Notes under the pieces: generated by a model
Told to the model about the DNA's origin: nothing
Database searches by the model: none
What the model saw: only the letters and a program-made list of their open reading frames with translations
In this document: piece by piece, positions 1 to 7,380 of the stretch
Layout of the letters: each line of letters opens with the position of its first letter
How positions within the stretch are numbered: the stretch's first letter is position 1
Source of the DNA: CAINVV01 sp037440345
Lineage (GTDB): Bacteria; Bacteroidota; Bacteroidia; Bacteroidales; Prolixibacteraceae
Length of the DNA: 13,675 nucleotides
Direction: 5' to 3'
Assembly: GCA_037440345.1 (NCBI GenBank)
Contig: JBBIUJ010000090.1
Span: 1 to 13,675 of the forward strand
Made by a program: the position numbers and the translations under genes

Positions 1-97
1 GACGGAATGACGGAAAGACGGAGGGACAGGGAGAAGGAATGACGGAGAGACTGGGATGACTGGGATGACTAGGATAACGGAGAGACGGAAAAGGAAC
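1..97. repeat. Low-complexity GACGGA / GACTGGGAT tract
   Basis: A purine-rich tract built from degenerate direct copies of gacgga, ggaatgacgga and tgggatgac; the last unit occurs twice back to back at about 53-70. I see no open reading frame or codon structure that would make it coding. It continues past the left edge, so its full size is unknown. Slipped-strand expansion of a short word in an intergenic spacer is the simplest explanation. Confidence 0.6.
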
Positions 98-98
98 T

Positions 99-121
99 GG
101 TCCCTGAGCGGAGCCGAAGGG
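99..121. repeat. CCCTGAGCGGAGC-type dispersed intergenic word
   Basis: Bases 102-121 read ccctgagcggagccgaaggg. From memory this word, in either orientation, recurs in intergenic DNA of many environmental bacteria, including Bacteroidota. Its ends (CCCT and AGGG) are complementary, so it may be a degenerate REP-like palindrome. Only one copy is visible in this window, so the repeat status rests on recall. Confidence 0.35.
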
Positions 122-130
122 TAATTTTTT

Positions 131-178
131 TTAATTTGTGTAATTTGTGGTAGGAGAGGGTTAATTCGTGTAATCCGT
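131..178. repeat. Two direct copies of TTAATTyGTGTAATyyGT
   Basis: Bases 131-148 and 161-178 are 18-base direct repeats that match at 15 of 18 positions; the three differences are all T/C transitions. The second copy ends 22 bases before the ATG at 201. Related words occur just before the two next genes (931-957 and 2075-2090). This may be a dispersed Bacteroidota spacer repeat or an AT-rich promoter/leader element. The sequence alone does not decide. Confidence 0.5.
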
Positions 179-200
179 TTTAATCCAATCAATTGTTTTT

Positions 201-527
201 ATGAACGATTTTTACGAAAAGGTTTATGAGGTAACCCGATTGATCCCTCCCGGCAGGGTGACGAATTACGGGGCCATTGCACGCTACCTGGGCACAGGAT
301 TGTCGGCCCGCGTGGTTGGCTGGGCGCTCAACAATTCGAACCAGCAGGAACCTTTCGTTCCGGCGCATCGGGTCGTCAACAGGAATGGATTGCTGACGGG
401 TAAAGTTCATTTTCATCCCCCTTCCGCCATGCAGGAACTGTTGGAGAATGAAGGGATCGTGGTGGAAGATGATGCTGTTGTTGACTTTGACAAACACTTT
501 TGGGATCCGATGAAAGAGTTGGAATGA
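201..527 (+). CDS. Alkyltransferase-like (ATL) DNA-binding protein, MGMT/Ada fold
   Basis: A 108-residue single-domain protein matching the C-terminal DNA-binding domain of O6-alkylguanine-DNA alkyltransferase. Visible family marks are the Tyr23 motif TNYGAIA, the recognition helix around residues 35-46 (SARVVGWALNNS, with Arg37 as the likely finger that flips the base), and PAHRVV at 54-59. In true transferases this motif is PCHRV and the Cys accepts the alkyl group; here Ala55 replaces it. The protein should therefore bind alkylated guanine without repairing it, as known ATLs do when they hand lesions to nucleotide excision repair. The length fits ATLs (about 100-110 aa). It starts at the only Met near the 5' end and stops with TGA. 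It stands alone, with repeat-rich spacers on both sides. Confidence 0.9.
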   Translation: MNDFYEKVYEVTRLIPPGRVTNYGAIARYLGTGLSARVVGWALNNSNQQEPFVPAHRVVNRNGLLTGKVHFHPPSAMQELLENEGIVVEDDAVVDFDKHFWDPMKELE

Positions 528-649
528 GCTTTCCGGCGATAGCCGAAAAAGGGAATTCAAGCAATTGCTGCAATAAAACAGATCATTCGTAACCAAAATA
601 TTTGCCGGAACGTAAAAGTCAGTAAGTCCTTTAATTTAATATAATGCGC

Positions 650-916
650 ATAAGTGATTTAGGAACTGTTTAAATTTAGTTCTACTGATATGTAAACGGT
701 TCAAACCTTTCAGGGCTGCTGGTTCATTGGTCTCATTGCCCCCCGATTTCATCTGGGGTTATTCAAATTAAACCCTTTTCAGGGTTTCTCAACTCAACAA
801 GTCCGAAGGGCTTGAATGTCAATAACCTCCGGTGAAACCGGAGGCAAATGAGAGACTGAGATGCAGAACCCCGAAGTGGGTTCAACTATATTTTTTAAAT
901 TTAAACAATCACTTAT
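650..916. repeat. MITE-like inverted element with six GAA-loop stem-loops
   Basis: The ends are a perfect 10-bp inverted repeat, ataagtgatt (650-659) and aatcacttat (907-916), with a second 12-bp pair inside (667-678 and 896-907). Between them lie two inverted arms of three hairpins. On the + strand the right arm has stems 798-804/808-814 (one G-U), 826-833/837-844 (8 bp perfect) and 866-872/876-883 (one T bulge), all closing on GAA. The left arm mirrors them with TTC or TTTC loops at 770-787, 741-758 and, weakly, 703-717. The linkers are conserved between arms (AATAACC before the middle hairpin, GGCAA(A)TGAGA after it), while stem bases differ but stay paired. I see no ORF and no clear target-site duplication. 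It fills most of the 437-base gap between genes. Confidence 0.7.
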
Positions 917-930
917 ATTTAAAGCAATAA

Positions 931-957
931 TAATTTGTAATTCTTAATTTGTAATTC
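931..957. repeat. Tandem TAATTTGTAATTC words before the mrp-like gene
   Basis: Two identical 13-base copies (931-943 and 945-957) stand one base apart and end 7 bases before the ATG at 965. They resemble the TTAATTTGTG words at 131-178 and 2075-2090. They could be part of the leader or promoter; TAATTTG is one base short of the Bacteroidota -7 consensus TAnnTTTG, so I do not call a promoter. Confidence 0.45.
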
Positions 958-964
958 ATATAAA

Positions 965-2056
965 ATGGCCCTAATACCCAAAAATATTTCCGATACCCTC
1001 CGGAGAATTTATTTCCCCGGCGCAGATAAGAGCATTGTTGACCTTGAAATGGTCCAGGAGATACGTATCGCAGGTAATAAAATCACTTTTTCCTTGATAT
1101 TCCAGAAGGAGGATGATCCTTCCATTGGTCCGGTTTCGGAAGCGTGCAAGGATGAAATCCGACGCGAATACGGCAATGATTTCGAGGTAACAATAACCCC
1201 TAAAAGCGCCAACAGGATGAGTCCGCCGGTGTTGCCGGGCGTAAAGAATATCATAGCCATTGCATCTGGTAAGGGTGGTGTTGGCAAGTCAACCATGGCG
1301 GTGAACCTGGCTATCACATTGGCCAGGAAGGGAGCCAGGGTTGGGTTGGTCGATGCCGATATTTTTGGCCCTTCGATACCCAAGATGTTTGGGGAAGAGG
1401 ATGCACGTCCCTATTTCGAAAAGATCGATAGCCGCGACCGGATCGTTCCTATTGAGAAGTTTGGTGTTAAATTCCTCTCCATTGGGTTTTTTGCCAACAA
1501 GCAGGATGCCCTTATCTGGCGTGGTCCCGTTGCTTCGAATGCATTAAAACAGTTGATCATGGAAGGAAATTGGGGAGAACTCGACTTTATGCTCATTGAC
1601 CTGCCGCCCGGAACCAGCGACATTCACCTCACCCTGGTTCAAACGCTGGCGGTTACCGGGGCTGTCATCGTCACCACACCTCAGGATGTCGCCTTGGCCG
1701 ATGTGGTGAAAGGGGTCTCCATGTTCAACAGCAAGTCGATCAATGTGCCGGTATTGGGTATCATCGAAAATATGTCTTGGTTTACTCCCGCCGAACTCCC
1801 GGAAAACAAGTATTATATTTTTGGCAAGGATGGTGGTAAAGAGTTGGCAGCATCGATGGATCTTCCTCTGTTGGGTCAGATTCCGATCGTAATGCGGATC
1901 AGGGAAGGTGGCGACAGCGGCTTACCTGCGGCCTGCGAGGAGGAGAGTGCTACGGGAATTGCTTTCGAACAATTGGCGGATGAACTGATCATACAATTGG
2001 AACATCGTAATATTTATTTTGAACCTACCAGGAAAGTAACCGTCAAACGGAAGTGA
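965..2056 (+). CDS. mrp: Mrp/ApbC/NBP35-family P-loop ATPase, iron-sulfur cluster carrier
   Basis: A 363-residue cytoplasmic protein. Residues 1-80 look like the MIP18/DUF59 domain that precedes the ATPase in many bacterial Mrp proteins. The ATPase has the deviant Walker A motif GKGGVGKST (102-110), VDADIFGPS (129-137) and the switch/Walker B segment DLPPGT (212-217), the classic MinD/Mrp pattern. Family members bind and transfer Fe-S clusters to apoproteins. The CxxC pair usually found after ENMS is missing: residues 268-287 read ENMSWFTPAELPENKYYIFG, and the only cysteines are Cys61 and Cys324. From memory this substitution is common in Bacteroidota Mrp. The start is the first ATG, 7 bases after a repeat word. 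Only 23 bases separate its stop from the next gene, so the two may be cotranscribed. Confidence 0.92.
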   Translation: MALIPKNISDTLRRIYFPGADKSIVDLEMVQEIRIAGNKITFSLIFQKEDDPSIGPVSEACKDEIRREYGNDFEVTITPKSANRMSPPVLPGVKNIIAIASGKGGVGKSTMAVNLAITLARKGARVGLVDADIFGPSIPKMFGEEDARPYFEKIDSRDRIVPIEKFGVKFLSIGFFANKQDALIWRGPVASNALKQLIMEGNWGELDFMLIDLPPGTSDIHLTLVQTLAVTGAVIVTTPQDVALADVVKGVSMFNSKSINVPVLGIIENMSWFTPAELPENKYYIFGKDGGKELAASMDLPLLGQIPIVMRIREGGDSGLPAACEEESATGIAFEQLADELIIQLEHRNIYFEPTRKVTVKRK

Positions 2057-2079
2057 TTTTTCAGCAATTTTGAGTTAAT

Positions 2080-4809
2080 TTGTGTGATACATTTATCCGA
2101 AATCGCTTGAAGGGACACACTTTAAATCAGTTTTTTTATCTGCTGGTACTACTGTTATCTGTTGGATGTTCCACGCAGAACAATACTGCTGTATCCCGTT
2201 TTTACCACCAGTTAAACTCCCAATACAACGTATATTTTAATGCGAAGGAGAGTGTTAAGGAGGGACTGATGCGGATAGACCGGCAGGTAATTGAGGACTA
2301 TACCCATCTGTTACCGGTCTTCCCGGAAACCAATACTGACGCCTCGCAGGTGGCTGTGTCTCAAATGGAATATGCTGTGCAGAAGTGTCTTAAGTTGATT
2401 TCAACACACTCCATTACCAAGAGTCCAAAACGAAAAACCAACACTTCAGAGGCATACACAGCATTTGCCTACAAGGCTGAATACAACAAGTGGGTGGATG
2501 ATGCCTATCTGCTGATGGGGCAGGCAAGTTTTTATCAGCGCGATTTTCACAGGGCACAGGAGAGTTTCAATTACATATTGCACAATTTCTCCAATCAGCC
2601 AACCAAAAATCCTGCTTTTCTTTGGCTGTCAAAATGTTATATTGAGACCGGAGAATTCGACAAAGCGCTCCAGATTTTAAAGCTGCTTGAGCGTGATGGC
2701 AGTTTGCTTGCAGAGGTCAAAAAGGATCTTACGGTAGTGAAAGCCCACTATTATATCATTACCAAAGATTGGAAAGAGGCGATTTTTCAGTTGAACCAGG
2801 CGTTGAAGATGGATTTGACCAGAAAAGAGAAGGGCAGATACAATTTTATCCTTGCTCAGCTTTACTTGGCCCAGGGGCAAAACGACGAAGCTGTGGCAGC
2901 ATTCCATCGTGTTGTCAAATCGAGGCCATCCTTACGAATGGCCTTCGAAGCGAAAATATCGCTGCTCGAATATGCCAGTAGCAATCCGGCGGAGGTCGAT
3001 CTGACTCTGGCCAAAATGATCAGAAACGGAAACAACCGTCCTTACCTCGACCGTATCTATTATGCGAAGGGTGAGGTGGCGCTGAAGTCGCAACGCAAAG
3101 AGGAGGCCTTGAAAGATTTTAGGACTTCCGTAACCTATAGTCTCGAAAACAACAACCAGCGGGCGCTCTCCAGTTTAAAAGTAGCGCGACTTTCACTGGA
3201 GGAGAGTAACTACCGGATGGCTTCCTGTTATTACGACAGTGCAATGGCTGTTGTCGGATCTGGTTATCCGGGATACGATGACATTGTATCAAAAACCAAC
3301 GGTTTGGCAGCCCTCGTAAAGAACCTCAACCTGATCGGGAGAGAAGACAGTTTGCAAAAGGTTGCCCTGATGAGCGAAAAAGAACGGCTTGGCTTTATCA
3401 ACAAGGAGATTGCCAAACTGGCTGAGGAGGAGAGCAAAAAGCAGTCGGATTTGCAAAAGGAACAGAACAGTGTAAACTATTTCAGAGGCCAACAGTACCG
3501 CTCCAATTTCGATACCCAGTCGAACAACAGTTCATGGTATTTTTATAATCCGGTTACATCTGGCATTGGGAAAACCGATTTCCAACAAATTTGGGGCAAA
3601 AGGAGACTTGAAGACAACTGGAGAAGGAAAAACAAAATTTCTTTAAACCCGGGTGAAAATGATTTGGCTGATGCTACCGATTTACAGAAAATGGAGTCTC
3701 AAAAACCAAAAGAGTCCAACCCCAAATCGGTCGAATACTACCTCCAGGACCTGCCCCTGACAGACTCCTTGATGAGGGCTTCGCACGATCGGATCAAGTC
3801 GGCCTATTTTGCCGCCGGGAGAATTTATGAGGGAGTGCTGAACGACAATCCACATGCCATAGCCATGTATGATGAGTTGAATATCAGGTATCCAGAGAGT
3901 ATTTATGAATTGCCTGTATGGATCGAATTCCACAAGATGAAGTACAAAGAGGAGATATTCAAGAATAAAATCACCCAAAAGTACCCTGAATCAAATTATG
4001 CGAAATTTCTGCTGAATCCGGATTTTCTGCATGAGATGGAAGTCAGAAAACAGCAAATAGAACGTAAATATGGTGAGGCTTTAACTTTGTACAAGAGTGG
4101 TGATTATAGCGCTGCCGGGCAATTGGCGACAGAGGTATTGGCGCTCCGTCCAGACAGCCTTTTGATGCCCAAAGTGAAGTTTATCGATTTGATTGCCAAA
4201 GGAAAAAACGCCTCACAAGATGAGTTTTCAAAAATGTTGGATCAATATCTTTCCGATTTCCCCGCCTCTCCCGCAAATCCAGTGGTTACAAAGATCCGCG
4301 ATCTGGTTCGCCAAAATAGCCTAGCCGAATTGGAGAAGATAATCTCAAAAATGGATTCAGCCTCCCAAAGCAAACTGCCCGAAAAAACCGCTATCAGAAA
4401 GGATGATGCTTTCGGCGGAAAATACTCATATGATGAGGAGCTATTTCACTATTTTATACTTTCCTTCCCAAAGAGCTCCAAAATCGATGTCAATCGACTG
4501 ATTTTTGATCTGGCCAATTTTAACATCGATTACTATACCTCGATCGATTTTGATATCGAAGAGATCAGATTAAATGATGATATACAGCTTGTTGTGGTTC
4601 GAAGTCTTCCAAATAAAGAAGAAGGCCTGGGCTATTTCGGAACCATACTCAAACATCCCGAAGTATTTAGAACTTTAAAAGGGATCGATTTCCACTACTG
4701 TCTGGCCTCATCGCCTAACTACCGAAAAATCATTGAAGATCAGGATATTCTGCAATATCTGAAATTCTTCGTGCAGAACTACAGCAAAACAACTTCCCCG
4801 ATTAAATAA
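2080..4809 (+). CDS. porW: PorW/SprE-type lipoprotein of the type IX secretion system
   Basis: A protein of about 909 residues that matches PorW (Porphyromonas) / SprE (Flavobacterium), an outer-membrane-anchored TPR lipoprotein needed for type IX secretion and gliding and reported to link the PorK/N ring side to the translocon. It has a hydrophobic leader ending in a lipobox-like SVGC (Cys30), then the typical segment YNVYFNAKESVKEG (49-62). TPR-like helical pairs run over about 140-300 and again near 588-610. A charged coiled coil lies near 430-465, and a conserved C-terminal domain starts near 783 (FHYFILSFPKSSKIDVNRL). No ATG is available before the leader: the frame opens after TGA 2071-2073, and the only starts are TTG 2080 and TTG 2107. 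The later one gives a more compact leader (MKGHTLNQFFYLL). Two hairpins follow the stop. Confidence 0.85.
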   Translation: MCDTFIRNRLKGHTLNQFFYLLVLLLSVGCSTQNNTAVSRFYHQLNSQYNVYFNAKESVKEGLMRIDRQVIEDYTHLLPVFPETNTDASQVAVSQMEYAVQKCLKLISTHSITKSPKRKTNTSEAYTAFAYKAEYNKWVDDAYLLMGQASFYQRDFHRAQESFNYILHNFSNQPTKNPAFLWLSKCYIETGEFDKALQILKLLERDGSLLAEVKKDLTVVKAHYYIITKDWKEAIFQLNQALKMDLTRKEKGRYNFILAQLYLAQGQNDEAVAAFHRVVKSRPSLRMAFEAKISLLEYASSNPAEVDLTLAKMIRNGNNRPYLDRIYYAKGEVALKSQRKEEALKDFRTSVTYSLENNNQRALSSLKVARLSLEESNYRMASCYYDSAMAVVGSGYPGYDDIVSKTNGLAALVKNLNLIGREDSLQKVALMSEKERLGFINKEIAKLAEEESKKQSDLQKEQNSVNYFRGQQYRSNFDTQSNNSSWYFYNPVTSGIGKTDFQQIWGKRRLEDNWRRKNKISLNPGENDLADATDLQKMESQKPKESNPKSVEYYLQDLPLTDSLMRASHDRIKSAYFAAGRIYEGVLNDNPHAIAMYDELNIRYPESIYELPVWIEFHKMKYKEEIFKNKITQKYPESNYAKFLLNPDFLHEMEVRKQQIERKYGEALTLYKSGDYSAAGQLATEVLALRPDSLLMPKVKFIDLIAKGKNASQDEFSKMLDQYLSDFPASPANPVVTKIRDLVRQNSLAELEKIISKMDSASQSKLPEKTAIRKDDAFGGKYSYDEELFHYFILSFPKSSKIDVNRLIFDLANFNIDYYTSIDFDIEEIRLNDDIQLVVVRSLPNKEEGLGYFGTILKHPEVFRTLKGIDFHYCLASSPNYRKIIEDQDILQYLKFFVQNYSKTTSPIK

Positions 4810-4814
4810 GATAA

Positions 4815-4843
4815 ACCCTCAAGGTTTTTAAAACCTTGAGGGT
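4815..4843. terminator. 14-bp near-perfect palindrome after porW
   Basis: Arms 4815-4828 (accctcaaggtttt) and 4830-4843 are exactly complementary around a single T, so a real RNA hairpin would have about a 12-bp stem and a 3-5 base loop. It starts 5 bases after the porW stop. A-rich DNA follows, not a T tract, so it may also act as a 3' end stabiliser or belong to a dispersed palindrome family. Confidence 0.6.
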
Positions 4844-4849
4844 CTAAAA

Positions 4850-4869
4850 AATAGCCCATTGGGGCTATT
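4850..4869 (+). terminator. Second hairpin after porW, AATAGCCC/GGGCTATT
   Basis: Arms 4850-4857 and 4862-4869 give an 8-bp stem with loop attg. A T-rich stretch follows (tgtttttatttggttatttt, 4877-4896), which suits a + strand intrinsic terminator better than the first hairpin does. Bases 4870-5073 hold nothing else I can name; a 6-bp AT-rich palindrome at 5014-5029 is too weak to call. Confidence 0.5.
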
Positions 4870-5073
4870 CCATCATCTGTTTTTATTTGGTTATTTTATT
4901 AGTGAAAATGCTTGGTGCTTATTTTATTCAACCTAGTTAATGGCTCTAAACCAGCTTTTGTGTAGCAAATGTTTTTAAGAAGAAGTAATTGACCTTCGGG
5001 ATTTTAGGAATACTTCAAATTTCTTTGAATTCAATGTGCATAAAATCAGATAATTAACCAAATTCGTTACCTC

Positions 5074-6720
5074 ATGAAAAATCTATTTATGTTCGTCACC
5101 ATTTTGTTGGTGTCGGTCGGTGTGGTTTGCAAATCAAACGCTCAACAGGCTGCAAAACCTGTTAAAGAAAAAGTTGCTGAGACTTATTCCAGGCTCTCCC
5201 TTACCTTTTTTATGGGTTCGGTGAGCGGAGTAAATTCTGCTCCCGCCGATGCAGCAATGAATATTAAGTTCTCGGATAAATATTTCAACCACAACCTTAA
5301 CAGTCTGGTGCTTCCCCTCGGGCCGGATTTTAAAATGTTAACCCTCGATAAAAAACGGGCCTACCTGCGGGAAATGCTCACCAAAGAAGGAGTTGGAAGA
5401 AAAATGGTGGCAAAATGGTTTAACAGGCAGGAGAATGGAATGATGAATCTGGATTACATTCATCAATGCGGACTTTATAATGCCACCGATCAAGACGTAA
5501 AGATGGCAGTGGCAGCGAAACGAGGAGACGCTTTCTTGAAAGACGCTGGTCAGAACCTGGTCAATAAAACATATGTATTGATTCTGGTACCAAACGATGT
5601 AAAATCCAAGGATGATGGAAAGACAAGAGGTTGGGATTGTCAGTATGATTTCTTCTTCTACCAGTTGATTTTTACCCCTGATGTTGTTTCCAATTTTTAC
5701 AATGTATGGCCTTACGAGGATGATGATGCAGCAGTCAAACAGATGAAAGTGGCTGCGTTTGATACACTTACATTCAAATTTTCGGATGCATACAGCAAAT
5801 CATTCCAATCGGCTTCTGCAAGCGAGACATTGACCAACAACAAAAAACCAAAATCACTTGATCAGCTGAAGGATGAACTGGCAAACCATATGTATGAAAG
5901 TGCAACCTTCCTGTTGGATAAAGATTTGGAAGATTTCAGGGTGAAGGTCAAAGTGGAGAAACTTCATCCCATCCGTGCAAAAATTGGCAAAAAAGAGGCA
6001 TTGAAATGTGATCAGCAATTCTTTGTTTACCAGTACAAATTTGATGAAACCAAAGGGACAGTCGCTCCTGTCCGGCAGGCGGTTGTCAGATCAACAAGCA
6101 AAATTGCCAACAACAAGATGGTTGCCTCCGGAGCGAGCCCGATGAGTAACTTTTATCAGACCTATGGCGGAACAATACAGGAAGGGATGATCCTGCAACA
6201 AAAGCTGGACTTCGGTATCTCTCTGGTTGCAGGATTTGAAAGTGGTGGTATCGGGGGCATGAGCGGTAGCCTGATGGTGAGATTAGGTCAGTTTACCAAT
6301 GTGACCGGATTGTACCTGATGCTTGACGGAGGATATGATTCGGGGAAAAAATCGACTTCATCAACTTTCACCGAGAGTAAATATAATTTCCTAAGGTACT
6401 CTATTGGATTGGGAAAGGGGTTACGACTGGCAAGAATCGTTGAGCTGACACCAAACATTCAGTATGGTCTGGAGCAAACCAAAGACAAAACCTACAAGGA
6501 CATAAACACCAGTATCATTAAAGCCGGGGCCATGCTCGGTATTAACCTGACCCACAACATCTATCTGGTTGGGAGCGCCAATTATTATATGCCATTTGGG
6601 GATATCTCGGTGAAAAATCAGAGCGATGCCAAAAGTACCCTTAAGGGCAAAACATGGGACAGTGAGTTCAAGGGCCGTTCGGGCGTTTCTATGATGGGCG
6701 GTTTACGGATAGAGTTTTAA
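5074..6720 (+). CDS. Exported protein with C-terminal outer-membrane beta-barrel
   Basis: A 548-residue protein with a signal peptide (residues 1-23, SNA before Gln24). The N-terminal 370 residues form a soluble-looking region that includes NKTYVLILVPNDV near 165-180. I associate that segment with uncharacterised Bacteroides exported proteins, but I cannot assign a function. From about residue 379 to the end, alternating hydrophobic/polar strands rich in Gly and aromatics (LDFGISLVAGFESGG, LYLMLDGGYDSG, YNFLRYSIGLGKG, IYLVGSANYYMPFGD) finish with GGLRIEF. A C-terminal Phe after a last strand is typical of outer-membrane barrels, and 170 residues would suit about eight strands. It opens the envelope cluster after the porW hairpins; the next gene begins 21 bases later, which suggests cotranscription. 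A channel or an anchor for the following proteins are both possible. Confidence 0.7.
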   Translation: MKNLFMFVTILLVSVGVVCKSNAQQAAKPVKEKVAETYSRLSLTFFMGSVSGVNSAPADAAMNIKFSDKYFNHNLNSLVLPLGPDFKMLTLDKKRAYLREMLTKEGVGRKMVAKWFNRQENGMMNLDYIHQCGLYNATDQDVKMAVAAKRGDAFLKDAGQNLVNKTYVLILVPNDVKSKDDGKTRGWDCQYDFFFYQLIFTPDVVSNFYNVWPYEDDDAAVKQMKVAAFDTLTFKFSDAYSKSFQSASASETLTNNKKPKSLDQLKDELANHMYESATFLLDKDLEDFRVKVKVEKLHPIRAKIGKKEALKCDQQFFVYQYKFDETKGTVAPVRQAVVRSTSKIANNKMVASGASPMSNFYQTYGGTIQEGMILQQKLDFGISLVAGFESGGIGGMSGSLMVRLGQFTNVTGLYLMLDGGYDSGKKSTSSTFTESKYNFLRYSIGLGKGLRLARIVELTPNIQYGLEQTKDKTYKDINTSIIKAGAMLGINLTHNIYLVGSANYYMPFGDISVKNQSDAKSTLKGKTWDSEFKGRSGVSMMGGLRIEF

Positions 6721-6741
6721 TTTTAACAATTGTTGAATATT

Positions 6742-7251
6742 ATGAGAAAGAGCGTTTTTTCTATTATCGTATTTCTGTTGGCGGTGATTACGGTTTTTGG
6801 ACAGACCCGCAAAGAGCGTAAAGCCATGTATGACAGTCAGTACAATTATGAACTGGCCTGTTTGGGAGTTGGTAACGATGGAACCAAACTTCTTAAAGTT
6901 TGGGGTTACGGCAAAAAAGTTGACAACGCGATTTATGATGCCAAGCGAACAGCGGTCGCAGCAGTCATTTTTAGGGGAGTTCCTGCCGGGAATGGCGCGG
7001 CGCCGACCCCATCTCTCTTACCGGTTGACGGATACGAAAAGAACATGGATTTCTTCGATGAATTCTTCAAAGACGGCGGAATGTACCTCAGTTTTGTCAA
7101 CCTCACTACCGACGGAACCCCCGGAGGATCCGACAATATTAAAATGAGCCATGGTTACAAAGTAGCTGTCAGCGCTTCGATCAACTTCAATGAATTGCGA
7201 AAATACCTGCAGGACAAAGGAATTGTTAAAAGACTGGATGCAGGGTTCTAA
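6742..7251 (+). CDS. Small secreted LPP20-like protein, Bacteroidota family
   Basis: A 169-residue exported protein. I start it at ATG 6742: an in-frame TTG at 6730 would only add four residues (MLNI) ahead of a normal signal peptide, MRKSVFSIIVFLLAVITVFG, cut before Gln21. The mature part contains LLKVWGYGKKVDNAIYDAKR (50-69), a beta strand followed by an Ala-rich helix. This resembles the core of LPP20/FlgP-like domains, in which a G-x-G strand precedes 'A..DA...A' helices. I recall close relatives in Bacteroides ending in a similar ...LRKYLQDKGIVKxLxxGF tail; their function is unknown. It has a single Cys (Cys40) and no lipobox, so it should be periplasmic or loosely membrane-bound. It lies 21 bases after the barrel gene and 129 bases before the DUF6175-like gene. 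Confidence 0.65.
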   Translation: MRKSVFSIIVFLLAVITVFGQTRKERKAMYDSQYNYELACLGVGNDGTKLLKVWGYGKKVDNAIYDAKRTAVAAVIFRGVPAGNGAAPTPSLLPVDGYEKNMDFFDEFFKDGGMYLSFVNLTTDGTPGGSDNIKMSHGYKVAVSASINFNELRKYLQDKGIVKRLDAGF

Positions 7252-7287
7252 ATTGTACTAAGTAATTGGAAAGAAACAAAATTATGA

Positions 7288-7355
7288 CCAATATGAAATA
7301 CCCACGAGAATATTTTCACACCAACCGGAAATGATTATGTGGGTATTCCATTTGG
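7288..7355. other. Imperfect inverted repeat in the 7252-7380 spacer
   Basis: A perfect 9-bp core, aatacccac (7297-7305) and gtgggtatt (7339-7347), extends outward with one bulge and one mismatch to CCAA (7288-7291) and TTGG (7352-7355), giving about 17 paired bases around a 33-base loop. No T run follows, so a simple terminator is unlikely. It could be a leader structure controlling the downstream gene or the remnant of a small element. Confidence 0.4.
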
Positions 7356-7380
7356 CAATTGAAAAATAAACTATAAACAA

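Noticed and set aside
534..545. Small CGGC-GATA-GCCG stem just after the ATL stop
   Set aside because: Only four G/C pairs and followed by an A run, not T, on the coding strand, so it is not a convincing terminator.
189..596. A 135-codon minus-strand frame over the ATL gene
   Set aside because: The + strand frame has the clear TNYGAIA and PAHRVV motifs; the minus frame shows no domain and only mirrors it.
698..885. Hairpin cluster as a CRISPR array
   Set aside because: The units are inverted, not direct, repeats; stem sequences differ and there are no equal-length unique spacers.
5014..5029. AT-rich palindrome ttcaaatttctttgaa
   Set aside because: A 6-bp AT-rich stem is expected by chance in this spacer and has no T run or position that supports a function.
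6730..6741. TTG start for the small LPP20-like protein
   Set aside because: It adds only four residues before the Met of a normal signal peptide; ATG 6742 is the simpler choice.
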